Shown here piece after piece: positions 1-10,489 of a stretch of DNA of 64,000 nucleotides. The notes beneath the pieces are model-generated. The model ran no database searches. It saw only the letters and a program-made list of their open reading frames with translations, and was not told the DNA's origin. Position 1 is the stretch's first letter, and every line of letters begins with the position of its first letter. The stretch is from Nothophaeocryptopus gaeumannii (Eukaryota > Ascomycota > Dothideomycetes > Mycosphaerellales > Mycosphaerellaceae): positions 124,001 to 188,000 of the forward strand of contig JASISA010000001.1 of the NCBI GenBank assembly GCA_031771865.1, read 5' to 3'. Position numbers and translations under genes: made by a program.

Positions 1-515
1 TTCGATTGGGATGGGATCTGATGATAGTCGTCAAGTCCGGCCCACGGTGCTTACGGTACGTGTTTTGAATCGAGAGTAGTGGAAGGATGCGAGGTTGGAG
101 GCTTCATGCAGGAATGCCTCAGTAGAACTAGAGCTACATCTGGCTCTCGACTCTTGCAAGGTTCAAAGTCTGCTGCAACCATTAACATCTATCGGTGTCA
201 ACAGAACAACTTCCAGAGCACATACTCTATATCATCTCTCCTCCCTCTCAACTGATCAGCCTCAAATAGGATCTGCGTTTACCAGTGAATAGTCGCAATG
301 ACAGACGAAGAGGAGCAGAGCTTACCCCTCATCTGTGGACCTCATCGGACAGAAATGATACCTCATCCAAGACTCACCAACTTACGTGGGCAACATCTTA
401 CGATCAAGACACACGCATAAGTACCATTCAATCAGCATTGTGTGACCTAGAATTTCCCTTCAATCTTCTTGAACACCCTAGGCTCACATGCACTCATACC
501 ATCTAATTCCTCAAC
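1..515. other. 5' edge, no gene recognised
   Basis: No convincing coding region is visible. The part next to 516 is pyrimidine-rich and presumably holds the promoter and 5' UTR of the reductase-like locus. Confidence 0.5.
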
Positions 516-1835
516 ATGGGCTCCACGGGTCGTCCTCTCCAGAAGAAAGGCATCTTCAACAACCTCCCGACCTTCGATCCCGCCATCAAAGGTAAGACAG
601 CCATCGTCACGGGCGCTAATGGGATTTCCGGCTTTCATACCATGCGAGTGCTGCTCGAATCACCAGAGCGATACACAAAAGTCTGGGCTGCCAGCCGTCG
701 GCCACCGCCGCCTGAGATGATGGCGTTGCTCTCGCAGGAGGAAAGAAGCCGCGTCGAATATGTGGCTGTAGACTTTTTGTCGAAGCCAGAGGAGATCGTC
801 GAACAGCTTCGACAGAAGAATGTTACTGCCAACTATGTGTTCTTCTATTCGTATGCTCAGCCGACGCCTAAGGAAGGAGCGCCGGTTTGAAGCAATGCTG
901 AGGAGCTCGTCACTGTGAATACTGCTCTGCTACGAAACTTTCTCCAGGCGCTTGAGATCTGCAAAATCACGCCGGAGAGAATCTTACTCCAGACTGGGGC
1001 CAAGAACTACAACGGCCACCAAGGCCCCTCCAGAACTCCTTTCGTCGAGTCAGATGCGAGAAGCAATGTCGCGCCAAACTTCTACTACCCTCAAGAAGAC
1101 GTTCTCTACGAATTCTGCAAGAGAAACAACACCTCATGGAACATTGTCTGCCCAGCTTGGATCATAGGCGCAGTCAATAACGCCGCCATGAACGCCCTTC
1201 GCCCCATAGCAATCTACGCCGCCGTGCAAGCCCATAAAGGCGAGCCACTCTCCTACCCCGGCTCCTACGAAAACTGGCTCGCTCCCGCCGAACACAGCAC
1301 CGCACAACTAACGGGATACCTCTCCGAATGGGCCGTCCTCGAAGACAAGTGCGCGAACCAAAAGTTCAACGCTTCAGATTCCTCCCCCTTGCCAAATAAC
1401 CGACTGTGGCCCGAAGTAGCAAGATGGTACGGCGCAACCTCCGCCTCCCAACCCGAACTCGATGAGTCCAAAATCACCACAATGGAAGTCTCCGGCACCA
1501 CCGTACCCCTCGGATACGGGCCCCCATCCAAGGTCCGCTTCGCATGGACATTACAGGAATGGGCTTCCCGTCCAGAAAACCAATCCGCTTGGAAGGAGAT
1601 AATGCAGAAGCACAAGCTCACTCACAAGCCTTTTGAGGATGTAAAGGCGCATTTCGAGTGCGGTGATTTGGTGGTGTTTAATTTGGCGGGGTGTTTGAGT
1701 ATGAATAAGGCGAGGTATTTGGGGTGGACGGGACATGTTGATACGTTGGAGAGTTTGTATAGGGCGTATTCGGAGCTGAATAAATTGGGAATGTTGCCGC
1801 CGGTTGTGATTGATAAGGCGCAGCCGCTGATTTAG
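516..1835 (+). pseudogene. PRISE-like NAD(P)-dependent short-chain reductase, interrupted by an in-frame TGA
   Basis: The reading frame from ATG 516 encodes a Rossmann-type reductase of the progesterone 5-beta-reductase/iridoid-synthase-like (PRISE) group. It has an NAD(P)-binding loop TGANGISG near residue 30, a basic ASRR segment after the second strand, and the family-typical TGAKNYNGH and CPAWIIGA segments. These enzymes usually reduce enone or carbonyl substrates with NAD(P)H; the substrate here is unknown. The frame is open for 124 codons, stops at TGA 888-890, then continues in the same frame for more than 300 family-like codons to 1835. Together this is about 440 residues, a normal family length. 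Relatives have a Trp near the stop, so a TGG-to-TGA change is the simplest explanation. No intron of usable size (about 45 nt or more) can remove the codon. It could be a recent pseudogene, a sequencing error or, less likely, stop readthrough. Confidence 0.75.
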
Positions 1836-1975
1836 GCGCTCAGAGCGGGGAAGGAAAAAAATGAATAGTCGCGTTAAAACAGCACTCGTAATTCCCATAT
1901 TCGCCTAAAGAAACACAATTCCGTGGTATCACCATTTCCCCAGCGCCTTCGCTCCAAAAGCAATATCAGCGTCCC

Positions 1976-4446
1976 TCAAATCAACTTCAACGGCCTCTGC
2001 CAATTCCCCTTTGGCACGTGGCTCATATATCTCGCCTTTATATCAGGTTTCTGCAACCTTCGAAACGCCTCCTGAATATGCTTGGGTCCCACAGGCGTCC
2101 TAGCTTCCTCCGGCGGATCGAAAAGACCAGGCTCCCTCCTACGTTTCCGCCCTCGCTTTTCTTCATCTCCGCCACTCTCCCTCTTAAGGGCGTCTTCGGC
2201 GGCCTTCACCTTGAGAGCCTCCTCAGTTAAGAGCGTCACAATCTCGTATGTGAGAAAGCCGAGAATGTCGACAATGTCGTCGTTGGGTTTAGAATCCGTG
2301 ACGACTCCGAACCCGGCCCATTCTCTGAATCGCTTGCCTTTGCGGAAGGTGAACGATGCTTGACGACATTCGGAGAAGTGGAGGTATTCTTCTGCGTTCA
2401 TTCCTTTCGTGCGCTCGTCGGCTTGCTTGAGGCGTTGTAGCGTAGCGGCATTCATCTCTTCTTCTTCCTCATCTTCTTCGTCTTCGCGCTCTGGAACTTG
2501 TTCGCTGTAGAAGCTCGATACATCCCAAGGTAGACCGACTTTGGCTTTCTTGTTCTTGCTGTTGCGCGTGCCGACGCTCGGACCAGCGCCAAGAGTTGGA
2601 TCGTTCGCTGCGAGATCGAAGTCATCAACTCCACCAGCATCCGCACCGCCGCCTCCTTTATCGTCGCTGTCTTTCGCGCTCTTTCGAACATCCTTCCAGG
2701 ACAAGAACGTGCGCAATCGGGAAACTTTGGCCTTGTCGTGCCGGATCAAGAAGATGAGGTCGTCTGTGCTGATGGTCCGGACACCGCGTCGGCCGGCGAG
2801 TTCCGTAGCCCTTTTCAGCATCTCCATGACCTGCTGTTGAACAATGCTCTCGATCATGCTTGTGGTTTCAACTGAAATGTCGCCGGTCTCTCCTGATACG
2901 AACATCATCTATGTTCCAAGTCAGTCCCATTTTCTTCAATCGAGCGTCCAATCTCCAGGTCACATGGTCCAGGCATAGTCCTGTCGGTTTTCCTCGAGCC
3001 TATCCAGAGCCTGGGTGTAGAACATTACTCCTGCTTTTTCGGACGTCCGCGTGCTTTCATGCCGTCGTTCAATCTCGCTTGGTTACGTGTCTCTCCATCT
3101 ACGCCCTCAACGCCGTCTGAGGTCATTTTGTGCATCTCTCCGTACTTCTTCCTCGGCTTCTTGGGTTGCACATTGCTCACGTCCGGTGCAGTGGGTGAGC
3201 GAGACCTTTTACGAGGGACGACATCAGATGTAGCGTACTTGTTGGAAATGTCCTGCATTGTGTTGACTTGGCGAAGAGGCCGAGTCGGCCTCACACTTCC
3301 GTCTGGGTTGACATGTTTCGTCCTCGCTTTGCGTATTTTCTTTGAAAGGTCTGTGCTGCCTGGCCAGTGATACTCAAAGGACCTCTCGAGATCCTCCACA
3401 GTCAGCCTTCGCATGCCAGTCGTCTTCCGTGGTATGGCGACATGATTATAATTAGCCTCGTTTGGCCTTGCATGCTCCCTGTTGTCTTGAAGAGGTCTCG
3501 CAATCGTGTGTTCGACACGCTGGTCATATTCTGGAACACTTTCCAAAATGAATGCATCCCAGTCAGCATGTTGCATGTGCGCACACAACTCGCAATGCTT
3601 TTCGAAGTGTGCAGAATGACATCGGCTGCTACAGTAATGCACTTTGCGACAAAGTGTGCAAAGTGCAGCAGGCTTTTCTTTGCCGCAATTTGCGCAATCA
3701 GGAGTGTAATACTGGTTCCACGGCTCGCTGGTAAGCCTGTCTGCCATTTTCGGAGGGAGTGGGATACTCGGGCAAAAGACACAGGGCAGGTTCCTGCTCG
3801 CGTACCCAAAGCTAGGATGGTATATGCCGTTGATTCTGTGATATTGCTCTTCTCCGGGATCAAGATTGGACACCCATCCATCCGGAAAATATTCCACGAA
3901 AGGTGCTGTGCGTGGAGCAACGGGAGACGGGAGCCTGTAGGTGTTGGACTCCCGATTCATGTCCGGCAAGGAGTTATAGTTCTCTATGACACGCTGCATG
4001 CGGAAGATCTCGGGACGAATGATTGCGTGCGAAGTCCAACCTGTTCGCGCTGTGTAATTTTGCCTCGCGGAGCGCTGGAGTGTGGAGAATGCGTAGTTGT
4101 CCATGTTTGATTCTCGAGTATCTGGCAAGGTAGAGCGCGCAGGTATAGCAGGCCAAAAGATATGAGATTCTCATACGGCCCCATTGAGGACATATTGTCC
4201 TGTCATCAACCCTACCCCATGGCACTGAATCTTGGGCATTCCGCGCTGTCGGATTCCAGGTGGTAATCGAATTCATGGGCAACGAGGCGGACGAGCTCCT
4301 GTCATCATTTGCAGTATGCAAAGCAAGTCCGGAGGACGAGCGCTGTCCTCAGCGGCGCGAGGCATGGATCCAGAATCCTGGAGCAGAAAGGGTGGATCAC
4401 TTACCTGCTGGATCTCCGTCCGGTATTTTGCCTTGTTATCCGCCAT
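1976..4446 (-). CDS. spt3: Spt3, SAGA complex histone-fold subunit (two exons, 1.5-kb intron)
   Basis: Spt3 is a nuclear SAGA subunit that helps deliver TBP to promoters. The main exon (2908 down to 1976) starts MMFVSGETGD and contains the histone-fold region with the segment STDDLIFLIRHDKAKVSRL. An acidic linker and a conserved C-terminal half follow. Spt3 proteins normally begin with a short segment ending in EIQQ before MMFVSGET. That segment, MADNKAKYRTEIQQ, lies at 4446-4405 and is followed by a perfect donor GTAAGT. The acceptor at 2909 (ACATAG) is preceded by a CTGAC branch point. Both junctions are phase 0, giving 324 residues. The intron (4404-2909) is about 1.5 kb against 50-65 nt for typical introns here, and it contains the whole MYND-finger gene on the same strand. 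Spt3 shares a short divergent promoter with dph5. Confidence 0.9.
3025..4104 (-). CDS. MYND-type zinc-finger protein with basic AT-hook-like tail, nested in the spt3 intron
   Basis: An uninterrupted frame of 359 codons from ATG 4104 (MDNYAFSTLQ). In the middle it has a MYND-like cysteine/histidine array: CANCGKEK, then CTLCRKVHYCSSRC, a histidine spacer and CELC. MYND fingers usually mediate protein-protein contacts in transcriptional or methyltransferase proteins. The C-terminal third is basic and disordered, with KRSRSP, KKPRKK and a terminal RGRPKK that resembles an AT-hook, so a nuclear chromatin-linked role is plausible but inferred. No SET domain is visible. The gene lies wholly between the two spt3 exons on the same strand. 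Its stop is only about 116 nt before the spt3 acceptor, so its 3' end processing must coexist with spt3 splicing. About 300 bp upstream (4105-4404) would be its private promoter. An upstream coding exon cannot be excluded. Confidence 0.75.
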   Translation of the reverse strand: MDNYAFSTLQRSARQNYTARTGWTSHAIIRPEIFRMQRVIENYNSLPDMNRESNTYRLPSPVAPRTAPFVEYFPDGWVSNLDPGEEQYHRINGIYHPSFGYASRNLPCVFCPSIPLPPKMADRLTSEPWNQYYTPDCANCGKEKPAALCTLCRKVHYCSSRCHSAHFEKHCELCAHMQHADWDAFILESVPEYDQRVEHTIARPLQDNREHARPNEANYNHVAIPRKTTGMRRLTVEDLERSFEYHWPGSTDLSKKIRKARTKHVNPDGSVRPTRPLRQVNTMQDISNKYATSDVVPRKRSRSPTAPDVSNVQPKKPRKKYGEMHKMTSDGVEGVDGETRNQARLNDGMKARGRPKKQE

Positions 4447-4746
4447 GATGGCAGATTGACGAGGGAGCGGTTAGCCAGACAGTCGAGCCCGGAATAGTGT
4501 TCTGATCTGCGATAATAGATATGCGTCGATGGAGTTGATGGACTTGTAGACAGACGGAGTGAGCGTGAAGGTGCCGTCGAATTGATGGGCAAGGATTACG
4601 CGGGTAGGGCTGAGTAATTGCGCGCTAGTCCCCGCGCGGCCGAGGATCTCGGAAGCTTAATTTCCGAACTAATCGACGAACGTCCAAAAGCTTTCAACAA
4701 AGCAATCGATCTACTTTGCATCGCAACTTGCGGCAAAGAAGACAAC
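4447..4746. promoter_or_regulatory. Bidirectional promoter between spt3 and dph5
   Basis: Only about 300 bp separate the divergent ATGs of spt3 (4446, minus) and dph5 (4747, plus), so both promoters must lie here. No TATA box or named binding site is obvious. Confidence 0.6.
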
Positions 4747-5673
4747 ATGCTCTACATAATCGGTCTCGGCCTGGCCGATGAGCGTGACATCTCGGCCAAA
4801 GGCCTCGAGATCGTTCGCAAAGCCGAACGAGTCTATCTCGAAGCATACACTGCCGTCCTCCTTGTCGAAAAGGACCAATTGGTACATCAACACAGGTCAT
4901 CAACCCTGTAGACGGCTCACACTGACCGGATTGCCATGCAGTAGGAATCATACTATGGCCGACCTATCATCACCGCCGACCGCGAAATGGTTGAATCCCA
5001 ATCCGACGACATCCTGGCCGGCGCACACGCAAAAGATGTAGCCTTCTTAGTAGTTGGTGACCCCTTCTCTGCGACGACGCATACGGACTTCGCACTTCGA
5101 TGCCGACAGAATGATCCACCGATTCCGTATCGAACACTGCCGAATGCGAGTATCCTGACTGCTGTTGGAGCAACGGGTCTGAGTCTTTACAATTTTGGAC
5201 AGACAGTGTCGATGGTGTTCTTTACCGATACGTGGAGGCCGGATAGCTTCTACGACCGCGTGAAGGAGAATGCGGATCTTGGACTACATACATTGGTACT
5301 GCTTGACATCAAGGTCAAGGAGCCCAATTTGCAGGCACTGGCGAGAGGAAAGATTGTCTATGAGCCGCCGCGATTCATGACCGTCGCTCAATGCGCAGAG
5401 CAGATGATTGAAGTGGAGGAGAAGAGAGCATTGGACGTCTGCGGTAACGTGAAGCTCGCAGTGGGAGTTGCGAGGCTGGGCAGTGAAGGAGAGCAGATCG
5501 TGGCTGGCACACTGGAGGAGCTGACGAGTGCGGACTTGGGAAAGCCGCTGCACAGCTTGGTACTGTGCGGGAAGAGGATGCACGAAATAGAGTGGGAATA
5601 CATGCGAGACTTTGCGATTGACCAGAGCAAGTTCGATACGATCTGGAAACGGGACTATGCAGGCAAGAGCTGA
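4747..5673 (+). CDS. dph5: Diphthine methyl ester synthase Dph5
   Basis: Dph5 is the cytosolic SAM-dependent methyltransferase that methylates the modified histidine of elongation factor 2 during diphthamide synthesis. Exon 1 (4747-4881) begins MLYIIGLGLADERDIS, the canonical N-terminus. A 63-nt intron (4882-4944, branch CTGAC, acceptor TAG) joins L to ESYYGRPIITADREMV at 4945. Exon 2 carries the tetrapyrrole-methylase hallmarks VVGDPFSATTHTD, PNASILTAVGATGLSLYNFG and the TWRPDSFYDR segment. The result is 287 residues, typical of the family. A longer frame upstream of 4747 exists but is not family-like, so the internal ATG is the start. It is transcribed divergently from spt3. Confidence 0.95.
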
Positions 5674-5901
5674 AGAACGAAATACTGCATTTGTTCAGCG
5701 TGTTAAGTGCCGCAGAGCTCGAATATACCAGCAATTCCTGCTCGGAGCCGAAACATAATGCGCCCAAGTCCTCGCCATGGGCATGAAATTGATCCCCATC
5801 ATTTATAATCGCACTGTTGGAGCTGATACAGCTTCTTCTCTTGCAGCTTGACCCCAAACGACCGCATGTCGTCCTTCCTGTCCCTAGAGCCACGCCTCCG
5901 T

Positions 5902-6439
5902 TCAAGCTTTCTGAACGAACCACTGCGCCTTGACCCACTCATCCTTCATCAAGAACTTGACCTTCTTATCTCCCATCTCCACAACCTCCAAAACTCCGAA
6001 GGAATTATAGCAATCTGTCGCTCTCCATTGTCATACGCGCCCATAACAAACATGCAGATCGCCCGCGCATTCTCAAAATCCGGCACGACCTCCATCTCCA
6101 CCTCGGGAAGCTCTCCTCCAGCGTGTGTTCCATCAAACATCCAGATCCTCAATGTTCAACTATTCAAGTCGACGGTGGTGAGATCGCGCGGTAGCTTGCC
6201 GTTCTGGAAATACTCGTTGGTTTCTTGCTCGTTCCAGGGGACATGAACATCATGCAGTGGCCCATAGGGATTGGCTGGAGGAGACGGAGGGCTTGGCCAT
6301 TGCGGTTCTTGGCGCATTGCTTGTTGAGGGTGTCGATGGTGCGGGCTTGGAAAGGTGGTACGGGGGTTTCGTCGAGCTGCTTCTGCATCATCTCTGCGAT
6401 TTGGGTGTTGCTTAGACTTTCTTGAGATGCTGTGGCCAT
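5902..6439 (-). pseudogene. Unrecognised fungal gene broken by two frameshifts and a stop
   Basis: From ATG 6439 a coding-like frame (MATASQESLSNTQIAEMMQK) runs to about 6300, where sense continues in another frame (PYGPLHDVHVPWNEQ). That frame meets TGA at 6156-6158 but continues unchanged after it (WMFDGTHAGGELPEVEMEVV) to about 6021. There the frame shifts again to a natural C-terminus ending KAQWFVQKA at 5902. Each shift would be repaired by one extra base in a two-base homopolymer (CC near 6300, GG near 6021). The combined product would be about 180 residues. I do not recognise the family. No GT-AG intron of normal size explains the breaks, so this is a decayed gene or a locus with assembly errors. 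Confidence 0.6.
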
Positions 6440-7384
6440 GTTGAGGATTTTGAGATCGATCCAAGTGAACTGTAGCTTGGTGGAGCACAGAGCAGTGTGG
6501 ATGAGGGATATATCAGGAGAGCTTCTTGAGGGAAGTCGTTCTTAGACATTGCCTGCTCCAGGTTTGCTTTGCTACGCTTGCATGCATGCAGTAGCCTCTC
6601 AAAACGGTCGGGAATCGAAGACTGATACTACTCACCTACATGCAGTATATGTTTCGTGGAGACATCGGGCAAGCTCGTGCAGCTATCCGCACCTCGGCTT
6701 CTTACCTAGCAAAAGTGACAGGTCTGTCAATGTAGACGTATGGGCGCCGCTACATAAGAGGTAGCGACCCGAATGTCGACGGCTCTCGGCGGACCGCATA
6801 TGGTGAGACGTAGGCGCCCGATTCATGAGGTGCCTTTGTCCTACAAGCCATCTCCTATGCATTTTCTTCTCTGCTATCTTCAACGTACATCTATCTCATT
6901 GCATTGGGCCTGATCGTCGCGAGTGCACTCGTACACCGATAGCCATGACGACCGCAGGCATGCTGAGAAGGCGCCGCGAGTCGTACAGCGAAAGTTGATG
7001 AAGCAGTTGGAGTTACGCAGAGGAAATGAAGGAGCCGTTGGAAAAGTAGTCAAGGGCCATGCGCGTTGCCGTCAGAACGGCAAGCGCGCTGCACGTCACT
7101 GCCATCTCCGACCTCTCCTTTCCTCGTTCTCATTGGCACATCGATCGGAATGAGTCTCATCTTCCCGCACACAAGCGAAGTTGGCAGCTTCGTATAGGAG
7201 TGGCTTTTGGACATTTCAGACGTGGGAAGAACTCAAGCGGGCCATACGCTTTGGTTGGCAGCTGCACAGGTGTGACATCAGGCGCAAGAGCTTCATCGTG
7301 CCTCACACGTAAGACAATCTCTTGTTCGCGTTTCGTACCTTTTCTTGGGAGAACACTCACCGCAGGACCTTGACACTGGCGACA
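6440..7384. other. Intergenic, nothing recognised
   Basis: Roughly 950 bp between the broken minus-strand gene and the kinase-like gene. Short open frames have no coding character. The 3' part presumably holds the kinase-like promoter. Confidence 0.5.
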
Positions 7385-8334
7385 ATGGACTACGAGACGG
7401 CGGACGGGTCACAATTCTCGCTGCGAGAAGTCTTCTCCTCGCCGGATGGCGACGGCGACAGCACGCCGAGATTCGAAGCCACGCTGGTTGTGGCTTTTGT
7501 AGATGGCAACGCGTATGCTGGCCGCTCGCCGCTCAGGATGGAAGAGATGGACGACGTGGATGTTGTAGAGTAAGTTGGACTTCACTGTCGTTATGAGGTG
7601 CCTTGCTTGCTCATGCGACGCTGCTTAGATATCTGGAGCCGGTCCCAGAGGAGAACGTCTTCCCGCTATGTCCAGAGGGTTTCACTGTTGCACCGCCATT
7701 TGATATGAACGATCATTACCTCAAGGCACCTCAGTTCACTTACGAAGATAGCCGGCCTGGCAAGACATTCGTGGCGGACTGCATGCTTAACGAAGTCACG
7801 ATTCTGGAACGTGTAAGGAAGCATTCGCATGAGAGCATCGTGACTTATTATGGATGTGTCCTAAAAGACAAGCGCGTTACTCACCTATGCCTCAAGCGAT
7901 GTTTCTGTACTCTGGCGGAGTATCAGCAGGTCGGGCTTTCCACGCCAGAGAAGCAAAGACTACTGGTCCAGATTCGGGAAGGCATCGAACATCTACATTC
8001 GTTAGGCTTGGCGCATAACGACATCAATCCTGGTCAGTCGCATTCTCCTCGTGCGGTGCTAAGTAGCAAAGCTGACAGAGATTTAGATAACATATGCGTT
8101 GATGCCGTTGGCCACGCGGTCATTGTAGACTTTGACTCTTGTATGCCCTTTGGCGAGTTACTAAAGAATGGCGCGGGGCGGTCGGTGGAAGCGAAACGAC
8201 CTGTCTCCAGTCCACAAAACGATTTCCAAGGCCTGGACTTCATAGGACGCTTTCTCTTTCCGAACCAGGCCGCTCCTGCTGTTCAAGCGCCCTCCAAAAG
8301 GCCAACAATAGTCAGGAACAACACGGTCTCTTGA
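7385..8334 (+). CDS. Divergent protein kinase-like protein (possible pseudokinase)
   Basis: Three exons are supported by phase: 7385-7569, 7629-8032 and 8087-8334, giving 278 residues. Intron 1 has donor GTAAGT. Intron 2 (54 nt) has a CTGAC branch point and joins HNDINP to DNICVD. The C-lobe keeps kinase landmarks: LHSLGLAHNDINPDN corresponds to the HRDxxxxN catalytic loop, and VDFDS corresponds to the DFG metal-binding Asp with Gly replaced by Asp. An alphaC-like segment NEVTILERV precedes IVTYYG. The N-lobe has no clear glycine loop or VAIK lysine, and the C-lobe ends early after LDFIGRFLF. Catalytic activity is therefore doubtful. Small degenerate kinase-like proteins of this kind are common in filamentous fungi. 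No partner or pathway is indicated by its neighbours. Confidence 0.7.
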
Positions 8335-8500
8335 ACATGCCGGACTTGCCGCCACAGAACAATCACTCCGACGCGAGTGCTGGGGCAAAGACGGGGGCAG
8401 CTGCCATTCGGACGTTATATCACTTCACGATTTCAAAATGCGCACGCTGCATTTCTACACTTGCATACAACCACTACCATCCTATCGGACAGCATCCGGC

Positions 8501-9257
8501 ATGCCTACACAAGATCACACTCCTAACCATCGATGGCCGGATCCTGCGAATTCTCAAGCCAGTCAGCATGCCTCAGAGATGCTGCCTGACGAGAATGCAT
8601 CCTCTCATGACTCACGCGGTCACAGCACTTTGAACCGTGTGAAGGCCAAGCTTGGCAAGCCATTCCGCAGAAATGACACTGGATCGTCTTTGCACCGAAG
8701 GATGTCGTTCAAGTCTCTCCGAGGACGCGGTCAAGTTCGTTGCCCGCAAATATAGATTCCTTGAGACGTCGTCGAGCGTCTCTGCGGAGCCAAATCTCGA
8801 AAACATGTTCACGGAAGCCAGAGAAGTCTACACAGAAACAGCACGACGATGCAGGTGCTCCACCGACAAATAGTCGCGCCAGCGTGACCACTTCTCCTAG
8901 CATTTTGCCGACTGGAACGAGGTGATCCACCTGAAGGCCCGAACAGTGTGCCATTCGCGGGACCGACAATGTCCTCAGCAGCGACGGAAGTATTTCAGAC
9001 CACAGAGACTCTCGAAGCCATTTTGCTGGCTTTACCTCAGCGTGACCTGCTACTGTTACAGAGAGTGTGTACGAATTCAAACCCGTGGTCGCAGGCTCTG
9101 TGCAGATCAGACGAGCGCTGTTCTTTGAACCCAGCATGAGCGTCGCCGACATGATGAATCGCTCCCTCTCGATTCGCCCATGTGGTGGAACAACGATCCG
9201 CATGGTTCTTGGCGGAGAATGATGATCAGTGATTCACCACTCCGTTTCGACGTCTAG
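8501..9257 (+). pseudogene. Decayed F-box protein gene
   Basis: Coding-like segments follow each other in changing frames. A basic, Ser-rich N-terminal part starts at ATG 8501 (MPTQDHTPNH). It shifts near 8732 to a stretch reading SLRRRRASLRSQISK, and again near 8919. An F-box then follows (VFQTTETLEAILLALPQRDL, then LLLLQRVC). It shifts near 9075 into IRRALFFEPS, and near 9167 into MWWNNDPHGSWRRMMISD, ending at TAG 9255. RRALFFEP and SWRRMM are typical of a fungal F-box family whose members start at the F-box and recruit substrates to SCF ubiquitin ligases. Most breaks look like one base lost from a short run (for example TTT to TT at 9075). Whether the N-terminal part belongs to the same gene is uncertain. 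Confidence 0.6.
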
Positions 9258-9884
9258 CAACAAGATCGCTATTACTCCATACCGCCCAACCCCAATGTGA
9301 TCAGGGCGGGAGAACTAAAGTCGGACCTCTATCGTGAGTATCGAGACTCTTGGCTCTGGTTTGATACCCACCGAGCGAAAAATGGTGTATGTATGAGGGG
9401 TGGAAGAGGACTTTGTAGCTGGGCGGTACGAGAGAATTGCTTCAAGACGAGCGTGAGGCTCGCGCCAATGATCAGCAGTGCGAGTAGTGCAAGACCTGCA
9501 TCGATTAGCACTGTGAGGAGCGAACGGCCAGGGTCAATCAGCAGTATGGGAAGTCTTCCTTGACGTTCTTGCGTTGACCGTTACCACCGGTGGAGGACCA
9601 AATAGAGTTGTAGTCGCATCTAATCGTGTCTCAGCGTTGAACCGACATCACTCGTGAAGAACCAGATTATATTCCTCGCCTGCGGTCTGTCGCATGGGCT
9701 ACAAGTAAGTGTCGTGCGGAAGCCTCCCGCTAGCCGATGTTCTGTGCCAGCCAATGAACGGCGCCAAGCCTCGCTTCGCCCTAGCGTCGCTGCGCACACA
9801 TCGCAAACTCCCCAACTGCTCGAAATCTCTCATCTGGACGTCAACAGGGACACCACCTGCATTGCAACAGACGACACCGCCGCA
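9258..9884. other. Intergenic, nothing recognised
   Basis: No supported gene. The segment before 9885 is the presumed promoter and 5' UTR of the ribosomal protein gene. Confidence 0.45.
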
Positions 9885-10489
9885 ATGCCTTCCAGACTCT
9901 CCAAGACCCGCAAGCAGTACGTCTACACCATTCGATGCGATATCAGCGGTAGTTGCAGCACCGCGCTGCCAGAATGAATCGCACTATTCGCATTGCATCA
10001 CACACTAACAGCATACCAGCCGTGGTCACGTCTCGGCCGGTCATGGTCGTGTTGGAAAGCACAGGAAGCACCCCGGTGGTCGTGGTCTTGCTGGTGGTCA
10101 GCACCACCACCGTACCAACATGGACAAGTACCACCCGGGTTACTTTGGAAAGGTTGGAATGAGATACTTCCACAAGCTCCAGAACCAGTTCTGGAAACCC
10201 GTCATCAACCTCGACAAGGTGAGAACGAGAAGAGCTGTGGATGTGAAGAGCGAAACTGACAGTGAAACAGCTCTGGGCTCTCGTCCCACAGGAGCAGCGC
10301 GAGAAGTACCTCGCCAACAAGTCCGCCGATACCGCTCCAGTCCTTGACCTCCTCCCACTCGGCTACAGCAAGGTCCTCGGCAAGGGTCGTATCCCAGAGA
10401 TCCCTCTCATCGTCCGCGCCCGCTATTTCTCCAAGGACGCCGAGCGCAAGATCAAGGAGGCTGGCGGTGTTGTCCAGCTCGTCGCATAA
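9885..10489 (+). CDS. rpl28: 60S ribosomal protein L28 (uL15, L27a family)
   Basis: Three exons are supported by phase: 9885-9916, 10020-10218 and 10271-10489, giving 149 residues, the length of yeast Rpl28. Exon 1 encodes MPSRLSKTRK plus two bases, completed to His at 10020. The first intron is 103 nt (donor GTACGT, branch CTAAC, acceptor CCAG) and the second 52 nt (donor GTGAGA). The protein contains RGHVSAGHGRVGKHRKHPGG, MDKYHPGYFGKVGMRYFHK and a C-terminus ending GGVVQLVA. It is a core protein of the large ribosomal subunit. A very short first exon followed by a longer intron is usual for fungal ribosomal protein genes. Confidence 0.97.

Noticed and set aside
888..890. Programmed stop readthrough in the reductase gene
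   Set aside because: The context is TGA AGC, not the efficient TGA CTA motif, and no precedent is known for this family. Mutation or error is simpler.
4618..4746. An N-terminal extension of Dph5 upstream of 4747
   Set aside because: The frame is open but begins at a non-ATG codon and lacks similarity; the family N-terminus MLYIIGLGL begins exactly at ATG 4747.
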